Assembly: GCA_045645245.1 (NCBI GenBank)
Contig: JAZRIK010000114.1
Location: 1-11,969, forward strand
Source: Scatosoma sp045645245
GTDB taxonomy: Bacteria; Bacillota; Clostridia; Christensenellales; Borkfalkiaceae
Direction of reading: 5' to 3'
DNA length: 11,969 bases
The number at the start of each line of letters is the position of its first letter. The first letter of the stretch is position 1. Position numbers and translations under genes: made by a program. Positions 6,474 through 11,906 of this stretch are shown one piece after another. The notes below the pieces were generated by a model. The model searched no databases. It saw only the letters and a list, made by a program, of their open reading frames with translations, and was not told the DNA's origin.

Positions 6474-7303
6474 TGCTTATCTTCTCCCTTTTTATCCTTT
6501 TTCCATCTGCGTTTTTTTGCTGTTTTATCCGTTTTTTCTTCCGCTTGAATAGCGGGGAGTATATCCTTTTCTTCTATAACGATAGGGGCAGGTACGAGTT
6601 CATCGTTCTCATCTTGGGAAAACTTCGGCATATCTTCGTCGTAGTACACCGTTGCTCTCTCGTCCGCTCTCGCCTGTCTTTTGCGCAGCTTTTCCTGAAA
6701 TTTCGCCGCCTTATTTTCGGCAACCTTTTCGTCCAACCAAATGCGGTTTTTACTCTTTTCCTTTTCCGGCTCTACTTCTTTTCCCGCCACCTTTTTGAAG
6801 AAGTTGCCCACCGTTTTGACCGGCTTTAACATCGTTTCATAGTCCGCTTCCATACCTTCTAAAATAAAGTGCGCACGGCTTAAGAAATATTTTAAGATTA
6901 CTTCAAACACGACCTGCAAAATCCAGCCCACAATCGTAAGGGCGGAAAGTATCACCGAAAAAGCGGTCACGTGCGTAGTGGCGGCGTAAATACCGTACAG
7001 CATCACGACGATTGTAAAGAGCTTGATGACCTGTTTGCAGCGCGTATAAACGATAGTGCAAACTTGTTTCGCTTTCTTTTTTTCCTGCGTGGCGTTTTGC
7101 GTAGTGGCTACCAAAAATACAACCAAATACGCAACGGACAAAACTAATAAGGGAATATCCGCCCACAATTTCCCTGCGGGCGTCAACACCGCATAGGTAA
7201 GATATGCCACGTATAAAATTTGCGTAGCAAGGTTGCGGATATAATCCAGCCGCTTAAAATCGTCCACCGTCTTTTTAATGGCGGCCTTGGTATAATCTAA
7301 CAT
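6470..7303 (-). CDS. Four-helix membrane protein with charged cytoplasmic tail, function unknown
   Basis: I do not recognise this 277-residue protein. It has a short charged N-terminus, hydrophobic segments at ~23-43, ~50-67, ~91-110 and ~113-140, then about 135 residues of highly charged, low-complexity sequence rich in Lys and Glu, ending in a Lys-rich stretch (KKRRWKKDKK). With a Lys/Arg-rich loop between helices 2 and 3 (~74-95), the tail is most likely cytoplasmic. A GAGGTG ribosome-binding site lies just before the ATG at 7303. It sits 21 nt after the methyltransferase stop and overlaps the DUF1461 gene by 4 nt, so the three are probably one transcript. The tail could be a docking or nucleic-acid-contacting region; that is a guess. 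Confidence 0.88.
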   Translation of the reverse strand: MLDYTKAAIKKTVDDFKRLDYIRNLATQILYVAYLTYAVLTPAGKLWADIPLLVLSVAYLVVFLVATTQNATQEKKKAKQVCTIVYTRCKQVIKLFTIVVMLYGIYAATTHVTAFSVILSALTIVGWILQVVFEVILKYFLSRAHFILEGMEADYETMLKPVKTVGNFFKKVAGKEVEPEKEKSKNRIWLDEKVAENKAAKFQEKLRKRQARADERATVYYDEDMPKFSQDENDELVPAPIVIEEKDILPAIQAEEKTDKTAKKRRWKKDKKGEDKQ

Positions 7304-7324
7304 ATAATCACCTCAAAAAATAGA

Positions 7325-8476
7325 TTAACGCCCGTCTTGGCTTTTTGGCGGTTTGCCAAAATACGAATATAAAGTACAAGCAAGGTTGGCGTTGGAAAGC
7401 TTTTTCTTCTTATCCGCGCGCTTACCGAAATACCGCTCAAAATCGGGCAGCGAAGTAAGCATATACGCATTCCAGTCGGGCAGCGCACGGAAAGTATTTC
7501 CCACTTCCCGCATCAGCGTTTGCACTTCCTTTTCCTGCATCAGCCGTTCGCCGTAGGGGGGATTACTTACGAGTACGCCGAATTTTTTCTCACTCGTAAA
7601 TTTTCGCGCGTCCGCTACCGAGAATCGAATGGCTTGTTCTACCCCCGCGCGTTTGGCGTGATAGCGCGCAATCGATATGGCTTCGGGGTTGATATCCGAC
7701 CCGACAATATCTACCTTAACCTTGCGCTCTAAATCGAACGCTTCTTGCTTGGCGAGTGCAAGCGCACGCTTGTCCGCGCATTCCCAGCGCGCAAAGTCGA
7801 ATTCTCTATTCCGTCCGGGCGCGATATTCAGCGCTTTCATCGCCGCTTCGATGGGCAGAGTGCCGCTGCCGCAAAAAATATCGGCGAACGGTTTTTCGAT
7901 ATCCTTATCGGGGTTATAAAAAGTGCTGTCGATGATGCCCGCCGCAAGCGTTTCCTTTAACGGCGCGCTGTACGCAAGCGAACGGTACCCGCGCTTATGC
8001 AGTCCGTCCCCCGACGTATCCAGCGTAATCGTCACTTCGTCCTTGTATATGGAAAATCCGACGATACTCCGCGCGCCCGTTTCCGTAAACGTCTTTTTTT
8101 GCATAGGAAGCTTGTCCGCAAGCCGACGAATAATCGCCTTTTTCGCTACGCCGCCCGCCGCTTTTATTGCCGCAAGCGTCGATTGCACACTCTTCCCGTC
8201 CATTAAAATTTTCGCGTCGTGCGTGAGATATTCTTCCCACGGCAGGGCGTAAATATGCTCGTAAAACTCGTCGAAAGTGACTGCGTGAAAGCGCGCCAGA
8301 CAAACGAGTACGCGCTCGCCCGTGCGCAAAAACACGTTCAGCCGCGCGACGTCCTGCCACGAGCCGTCAATTTCGATACGGCCGTTGTCGGCGGGGGCTT
8401 TTTCATAGCCGAGCGTAAAAAGTTGTCGTTTGGTCACCTGCTCTAAACCGGCGGCGACGGGGATAAGAAGCTTCAT
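7325..8476 (-). CDS. THUMP-domain RNA methyltransferase (RlmL/YpsC-like)
   Basis: SAM-dependent N2-guanine-type methyltransferase expected to act on 23S rRNA, as for the RlmL N-terminal half and Bacillus YpsC. From the start at 8476 it has 383 residues: an N-terminal ferredoxin-like/THUMP region (~1-150, opening MKLLIPVAAGLEQVTKRQL), then a Rossmann methyltransferase domain with the SAM motif DIFCGSGTLPIEAA (~199-212), acidic GSDINPEAI (~259-267) and the catalytic NPPYGER (~305-311). An in-frame ATG at 8488 is possible, but it overlaps the TATAAT of the only good promoter, so the ATG at 8476 is preferred and the mRNA would be almost leaderless. It heads a three-gene minus-strand run. The exact target nucleotide is not shown by sequence. 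Confidence 0.93.
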   Translation of the reverse strand: MKLLIPVAAGLEQVTKRQLFTLGYEKAPADNGRIEIDGSWQDVARLNVFLRTGERVLVCLARFHAVTFDEFYEHIYALPWEEYLTHDAKILMDGKSVQSTLAAIKAAGGVAKKAIIRRLADKLPMQKKTFTETGARSIVGFSIYKDEVTITLDTSGDGLHKRGYRSLAYSAPLKETLAAGIIDSTFYNPDKDIEKPFADIFCGSGTLPIEAAMKALNIAPGRNREFDFARWECADKRALALAKQEAFDLERKVKVDIVGSDINPEAISIARYHAKRAGVEQAIRFSVADARKFTSEKKFGVLVSNPPYGERLMQEKEVQTLMREVGNTFRALPDWNAYMLTSLPDFERYFGKRADKKKKLSNANLACTLYSYFGKPPKSQDGR

Positions 8477-8486
8477 AACACTCTTC

Positions 8487-8514
8487 ATTATATATATTTT
8501 TGCAATTTTGTCAA
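8487..8514 (-). promoter_or_regulatory. Promoter of the methyltransferase operon, overlapping an in-frame ATG
   Basis: On the minus strand TTGACA (plus positions 8509-8514) and TATAAT (8487-8492) are both perfect with a 16-bp spacer. The -10 covers the first two bases of the ATG at 8488, so transcription should start near 8480, 4 nt before the ATG at 8476. Confidence 0.78.
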
Positions 8515-8556
8515 TGACTTACGGCATTTTTTCACAAAAACGGCGAGAAAAAAGGG

Positions 8557-8586
8557 TTGACAAACCTTGACAAATGCGCTTATAAT
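8557..8586 (+). promoter_or_regulatory. Promoter of the queH operon giving a leaderless start
   Basis: TTGACA at 8557-8562 and TATAAT at 8581-8586 are perfect hexamers with an 18-bp spacer. Only 6 nt separate the -10 from the queH ATG at 8593, so the ATG itself is the likely first transcribed triplet. A second TTGACA at 8567-8572 lies in the spacer, exactly 10 bp from the first. Confidence 0.78.
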
Positions 8587-8592
8587 ATTGCT

Positions 8593-9207
8593 ATGAAAGA
8601 AAATTACGAGCAAAAAATGCAAAACCAAATCCAAACGGCGGGGAGCGGCAAAACGCTGCTTTTACATAGCTGCTGCGCGCCCTGTTCGTCCGCCTGCTTG
8701 GAACGGCTGAAAGACTGTTTTGACATTACCGTACTTTATTATAACCCGAATATCGACGACGAAACCGAGTATCAAAAACGCAAAGCCGAGCAAATCCGTT
8801 TATTAGAGCAAACGGGCTGGGCGAAGTTTATCGACTGTGACTACGACGGCGAAGCGTTTGAAAAAATGAGTTTAGGCTACGAAAACGAGCCCGAACGCGG
8901 TAAGCGGTGCTATTTATGCTATGGCTTGCGGTTAGAAAAAACGGCGCAGGTTGCCAAAGAACGCGGCTACGATTTTTTTGCCACGACGCTCACGTTAAGC
9001 CCGCTTAAAAATGCCGAGTGGCTAAACGAAATCGGCGAAAAGATGGGGGGCAGGTATGCGGTGAACTATCTTTTCAGCGATTTCAAGAAAAAAAACGGGT
9101 ACTTGCGCTCGTTGGAATTAAGTAAACAATATTCACTCTATCGGCAAGATTTTTGCGGGTGTAAATACTCAAAAGCGCAACGGGAAAAGGAGAAAATGGA
9201 AAAATGA
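8593..9207 (+). CDS. queH: Epoxyqueuosine reductase QueH
   Basis: Performs the last step of queuosine synthesis, reducing epoxyqueuosine in tRNA to queuosine; it is the non-cobalamin alternative to QueG (family formerly DUF208). From the ATG at 8593 it has 204 residues. The cysteine pattern is complete: LLHSCCAPCSS (Cys27, Cys28, Cys31), RCYLCYGLRL (Cys106, Cys109) and DFCGCKYS (Cys188, Cys190), which in the family serve a [4Fe-4S] cluster and an adjacent iron site. An upstream TTG at 8557 would start inside the -35 hexamer and is rejected. Its stop overlaps the next start (ATGA, 9204-9207). With queA at 3895-4932 it forms the two last steps of one pathway, in separate transcripts. Confidence 0.95.
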   Translation: MKENYEQKMQNQIQTAGSGKTLLLHSCCAPCSSACLERLKDCFDITVLYYNPNIDDETEYQKRKAEQIRLLEQTGWAKFIDCDYDGEAFEKMSLGYENEPERGKRCYLCYGLRLEKTAQVAKERGYDFFATTLTLSPLKNAEWLNEIGEKMGGRYAVNYLFSDFKKKNGYLRSLELSKQYSLYRQDFCGCKYSKAQREKEKMEK

Positions 9208-10142
9208 TTACGATTTCATTGCTGATTTTGCTCGTCTCGTTCATTACCTATCGTATCGCGTTCTATTCGCCCGAAAATAAGGCAAAACGCAAAGAGGACG
9301 TGTACGATCTTCCCGATACCGAAGCGAGCAGAAAGGGAAAAGCAGAGATGAAAAGGATGATCGACGAGCTAAAATCGATGCCTGCCCAAGAAGTGTGGAT
9401 TACTGCCTTTGACGGAACGAAATTATACGGACGATACTACCATATATGCGACGAAGCGCCTTTGCAAATTCAATTTCACGGCTATCGCGGTACGGCGTAT
9501 CGGGATTTTTGCGGCGGAAATAAGCTGGCAAGAAAGATGGGCTTCAATACGCTGCTCGTTGACCAACGCGCGCACGGACAAAGCGCAGGGCATACCATTA
9601 CGTTTGGCGTCAATGAAAGCAAGGATTGCTTGTCGTGGATTAATTATGCGGTGGAGCGGTTTGGTAAGGAAAAGCCGATTTATTTGGCGGGTGTATCGAT
9701 GGGCGCGGCAACGGTGTTGACGGCGGCGGGGCGGCAGCTTCCCGAGAGCGTGAAAGGGGTGATTGCCGATTGTCCGTTTTCTTCGCCCGAAGACGTAATT
9801 AAAAAGTTTGTAGAGAAAATGGGCTATCCACCCAAGCTTGTGTTTCCGTTTTTAGCGTTGGGGGTACGGATATTTGGAAAAACGAACATTAAGAGTGCGT
9901 CGCCGCAAACGGCGGTGGCAAGCGCAAGCGTGCCGATGCTGATTTTACACGGCGAAGCCGATAGCTTGGTACCGTGTGAAATGAGCCGAGCGTTATACGA
10001 GAAAAATCCGCAATACGTACAGCTCGTCACTTTTCCGAACGCCGATCACGGTATGAGTTATATGAGCGACCCTATGCGCTACGAGCAAGCCGTGCAGGAT
10101 TTTGTGGAGAAATGTAAAAAAAATGGGAGACCGTGGCGATGA
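9204..10142 (+). CDS. Alpha/beta hydrolase with N-terminal membrane anchor
   Basis: Serine hydrolase, probably an esterase or peptidase-like enzyme of the broad COG1073-type group; substrate unknown. At 312 residues it begins with a hydrophobic segment (~2-20) that may be a signal-anchor. The core shows QFHGYRGTAYRD (~90-101, oxyanion region), GVSMG (163-167) with nucleophile Ser165, HGEADSLVP with Asp253, and DHGMSY with His282, giving a complete catalytic triad in order. It overlaps queH upstream and the MazG-like gene downstream by 4 nt each, so expression is coupled. No functional link to queuosine is evident. Confidence 0.92.
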   Translation: MITISLLILLVSFITYRIAFYSPENKAKRKEDVYDLPDTEASRKGKAEMKRMIDELKSMPAQEVWITAFDGTKLYGRYYHICDEAPLQIQFHGYRGTAYRDFCGGNKLARKMGFNTLLVDQRAHGQSAGHTITFGVNESKDCLSWINYAVERFGKEKPIYLAGVSMGAATVLTAAGRQLPESVKGVIADCPFSSPEDVIKKFVEKMGYPPKLVFPFLALGVRIFGKTNIKSASPQTAVASASVPMLILHGEADSLVPCEMSRALYEKNPQYVQLVTFPNADHGMSYMSDPMRYEQAVQDFVEKCKKNGRPWR

Positions 10143-10468
10143 AAAAAGTTTATAATAAACTGGTGAGAGATAAAATCCCCGAAATCATCGAGCAATCGGG
10201 TAAACTTTGCGAAATTAGCATATTATCAGACGAAGAATATTTAACCGCACTTGATAAAAAGCTAAACGAAGAGCTGCAAGAATTCCGTCAATCGGGAGAG
10301 ATAGAAGAGCTTGCGGATATACTCGAAGTTGCGTATGCGATCGCGCAGGCGAAAGGGTATTCGATAGAACAGCTGCAAAGTTTGCGCGAAGAAAAGAAAA
10401 CCGCGCGCGGAGCGTTTGATAAAAAACTTTTCTTGAAATGGGTCAAGGAAAATAAAATCGATAAATAA
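10139..10468 (+). CDS. MazG-like all-alpha NTP pyrophosphohydrolase
   Basis: Predicted house-cleaning nucleotide pyrophosphohydrolase (COG4997-like) that would hydrolyse non-canonical NTPs to NMP and pyrophosphate. The N-terminal VYNKLVRDKIPEIIE is characteristic of this subgroup, and the metal-binding acids of the MazG fold are present as EExxE (Glu44, Glu45, Glu48) and ExxD (Glu57, Asp60). At 109 residues it has normal length. A GTG at 10133 is also in frame, but GGGAGA (10125-10130) is 8 nt from the ATG at 10139 and only 2 nt from the GTG, so the ATG is chosen; it overlaps the hydrolase stop by ATGA. It is the last gene of the queH operon, ended by the hairpin at 10473-10499. Confidence 0.9.
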   Translation: MKKVYNKLVRDKIPEIIEQSGKLCEISILSDEEYLTALDKKLNEELQEFRQSGEIEELADILEVAYAIAQAKGYSIEQLQSLREEKKTARGAFDKKLFLKWVKENKIDK

Positions 10469-10472
10469 AAGT

Positions 10473-10499
10473 AAACCCGCCGATTTTCATCGGCGGTTT
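10473..10499. terminator. Bidirectional intrinsic terminator
   Basis: An 8-bp stem CCGCCGAT (10477-10484) / ATCGGCGG (10489-10496) with loop tttc is extended by AAA/TTT pairs around one bulged C. It is followed by gcttttgtt on plus and by a T-rich acttttattt on minus, so it can end both the queH operon and the minus-strand small membrane gene. Confidence 0.9.
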
Positions 10500-10512
10500 G
10501 CTTTTGTTCAAT

Positions 10513-10746
10513 TTAAGCTTTTGCAAAAAGCAGGTGTCTAAATAACAGCAACCAAACAAGGTCAACCCAACCGATAATGATACCGGAGGGAATCGTGACA
10601 AGGATGGCAACGACTAACGTAATCAAGTTATTCGTTTTGAAGTATGCCGACCAACGCACGCCGATTTCGATAACCCAGTTCACGCCGGGGATCAAAAGCA
10701 GGATGAGCTGCACCAAAAAGCTTTGCTTGTAAAACCATTTAGCCAT
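10513..10746 (-). CDS. Small membrane protein of 77 residues, function unknown
   Basis: Not recognised as a named family. The protein is almost entirely hydrophobic, with likely helices at ~10-30 and ~40-70, several Trp residues (4, 24, 32, 60, 65), a Pro-Gly-Val-Asn turn (~20-23) and a cationic N-terminus. There is no signal peptidase site and no catalytic-looking residue pattern. The start is well supported: GGAGG (plus positions 10754-10758) lies 7 nt before the ATG at 10746, and a full consensus promoter sits at 10776-10804. The hairpin at 10473-10499 ends it. The strong promoter and ribosome-binding site argue that it is a real gene. Confidence 0.85.
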   Translation of the reverse strand: MAKWFYKQSFLVQLILLLIPGVNWVIEIGVRWSAYFKTNNLITLVVAILVTIPSGIIIGWVDLVWLLLFRHLLFAKA

Positions 10747-10775
10747 AAAAAATCCTCCATTTTTATTGTGCTATT

Positions 10776-10804
10776 ATTATACTATGCGTTTTTGGCTTTG
10801 TCAA
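10776..10804 (-). promoter_or_regulatory. Consensus promoter for the 77-residue membrane protein
   Basis: On the minus strand TTGACA (plus 10799-10804) and TATAAT (10776-10781) are perfect with an ideal 17-bp spacer. The predicted start near 10769 leaves a leader of about 23 nt carrying the GGAGG site. Confidence 0.87.
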
Positions 10805-10839
10805 CCCCTAAAAAACGAATTTTTTATACGCGCAGATAA

Positions 10840-11067
10840 TTATTTGTCTTTTTCTTGCGAATTTTCTTTATTATCGTCGTCGTTTTGCGTAGAATTGTCT
10901 GTTCCGCGCGCTTGTTTGCAAACAATCATAAGCGCGTAAAAGACGAATGCGCCTACACCGCAGGCGATGGCATAATTCCAGCCCAAAAACGCGCCGACGG
11001 GTAAAAATGCGGCGATAAACAGGGCGGAAATGATTGTAAAAATAATTTGAAGATAGAAAAGTATCAT
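10840..11067 (-). CDS. Small two-helix membrane protein of 75 residues, function unknown
   Basis: Not recognised. Two hydrophobic helices (~3-25 and ~28-50) are followed by a hydrophilic, Asn/Asp/Glu/Lys-rich tail of about 22 residues (from ~54), the layout of a small helical-hairpin membrane protein. No Shine-Dalgarno is seen before the ATG at 11067, where the leader is a run of A/T and a short ggg. A promoter is predicted at 11110-11138, giving a leader of about 36 nt. No clear terminator lies between it and the next minus-strand gene, only an A/T-only inverted repeat near 10810-10826, so the two small membrane genes may be partly co-transcribed. Confidence 0.72.
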   Translation of the reverse strand: MILFYLQIIFTIISALFIAAFLPVGAFLGWNYAIACGVGAFVFYALMIVCKQARGTDNSTQNDDDNKENSQEKDK

Positions 11068-11268
11068 AAAAAAGCCCGATAAAATGATATATTTTTATAT
11101 ATTATATATATTGTATCACGCGCGCGCGTGCGTGTCAATTAAAAACACGCTAAAAAACCATTCGACAAAAAAAATTAAAAAAAATTAAAAAAACTTTTTT
11201 TGCGTTGATTTTACTAAAAGGAATTGCCGTACAAACGCCAAAAAATCTTGCAAGACGCCCGAAAATAC
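11068..11268. other. A/T-rich divergent intergenic region with phased A-tracts
   Basis: No gene is seen here. The region contains an alternating A/T run (~11081-11112), an alternating C/G-rich run (11117-11134), three A-tracts in 10-bp phase (11167-11174, 11177-11184, 11187-11193) followed by T7 (11195-11201), and a perfect 10-bp palindrome TCTTGCAAGA (11246-11255) upstream of the next promoter. The A-tract phasing predicts intrinsically curved DNA between two divergent promoters. Confidence 0.6.
11110..11138 (-). promoter_or_regulatory. Promoter for the 75-residue membrane protein
   Basis: On the minus strand TTGACA (plus 11133-11138) and TACAAT (11110-11115) are 17 bp apart, with TG before the -10 (TGATACAAT). 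The spacer is almost wholly alternating C and G. Confidence 0.7.
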
Positions 11269-11297
11269 TTTACAATAAACTTGTTTTGCGTTATAAT
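11269..11297 (+). promoter_or_regulatory. Promoter for the RlmI-like methyltransferase
   Basis: TTTACA (11269-11274) and a perfect TATAAT (11292-11297) have a 17-bp spacer, the same hexamers and spacing as the ferredoxin promoter. Transcription should begin near 11304, leaving an 84-nt leader before the ATG at 11388. Confidence 0.8.
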
Positions 11298-11303
11298 ATA
11301 TAA

Positions 11304-11387
11304 GGTTTATTATGTATTATTATGTCCGCGCGCGTGTAGAGCGCATAGTTAACGACTATAAAGCGGACAAAAGCAACGGAGCTTTGC
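11304..11387 (+). promoter_or_regulatory. Structured 5' leader with three-way junction and SD hairpin
   Basis: Perfectly paired elements are P1 GTCCGC (11324-11329)/GCGGAC (11363-11368), P2 GCGC (11330-11333)/GCGC (11341-11344) and P3 ATAGT (11345-11349)/ACTAT (11355-11359), which form a compact three-way junction. Next comes AAAGC (11370-11374)/GCTTT (11381-11385), whose loop and 3' arm hold the Shine-Dalgarno GGAG (11378-11381). I cannot match it to a known riboswitch, and no hammerhead core is present. Confidence 0.5.
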
Positions 11388-11906
11388 ATGAAAATTTCTC
11401 AAAATTGGAAAGATTATGCCATTATCGCCACGGGGGACGGGTACAAGCTGGAACGTTGGAAGGACGTATATTTGCTCCGTCCCGATCCGCAAGTAATCTG
11501 GCCGGCGCAAACGGATTTGTTCGCCTATCCAAAGCTGAATGCTTACTATAAGCGTAGCGAAAAGGGCGGGGGCGGTTGGAAACTACTCAAACCTATGCCG
11601 CAGGAATGGGAAATTTCGTATGACGAGCTGGATATACGTTTCAAAATCAAGCCTATGGGTTTCAAGCATACGGGTTTGTTTCCTGAACAGGCAGTAAATT
11701 GGGAGAAGATGACAAAGCTCATCCAAAGCGCGAATCGTCCGATTAAGGTACTCAATTTATTTGCTTATACGGGCGGAGCGACGGTAGCTTGCGCCAAAGC
11801 GGGCGCACAGGTAACCCACGTGGATGCTGCGAAAGGTATGGTGGAACGAGCGGGTGAAAACGCGCGGCTTTCAGGTATTCATACAGGTATCCGTTATATC
11901 GTGGAC
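11388..11906 (+). CDS. RlmI/YwbD-like class I SAM-dependent methyltransferase, 3' end missing
   Basis: Probable rRNA cytosine-5-type methyltransferase of the YccW/RlmI group. The first 173 codons are present: an N-terminal MKISQNWKDYAIIATGDG region with LERWKDVYLLRPDPQVIWP, the FKIKPMGFKHTGLFPEQAVNW segment (~85-105), SAM motif I VLNLFAYTGGATVA (121-134), and acidic HVDAAKGMV (144-152). The ATG at 11388 follows GGAG (11378-11381) by 6 nt. The expected next part (a DPP catalytic motif after IVD) is missing: from 11907 the sequence turns into what looks like a sequencing adapter, so the open frame to the window end is not real coding sequence. The family is clear; the target base is inferred from homologues. 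Confidence 0.92.

Noticed and set aside
8477..8488. ATG at 8488 as start of the THUMP methyltransferase
   Set aside because: It overlaps the TATAAT at 8487-8492; the ATG at 8476 fits the promoter and the family N-terminus better. It stays possible if an upstream promoter exists.
8557..8592. TTG start for QueH 12 codons upstream
   Set aside because: The TTG is part of the -35 hexamer TTGACA and the -10 lies inside the extra codons, so they would not be transcribed from this promoter.
10133..10138. GTG start of the MazG-like gene
   Set aside because: Only 2 nt from GGGAGA, while the ATG at 10139 is 8 nt away and gives the usual ATGA overlap.
10806..10828. A/T-only inverted repeat (AAAAAA...TTTTTT) as terminator of the 75-residue gene
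   Set aside because: The stem has no G/C pairs, and a minus-strand promoter for the next gene follows; too weak to call.
11312..11370. Hammerhead or purine riboswitch in the RlmI-like leader
   Set aside because: Three-way junction shape is present, but the hammerhead CUGANGA/GAAA core and the conserved purine-riboswitch loops are not.
11312..11551. Plus-strand 79-codon frame overlapping the start of the methyltransferase in another frame
   Set aside because: Its AAGG lies at the predicted transcription start and so would hardly be in the mRNA; its later part only mirrors the real gene in another frame. A short leader peptide cannot be excluded but has no support.
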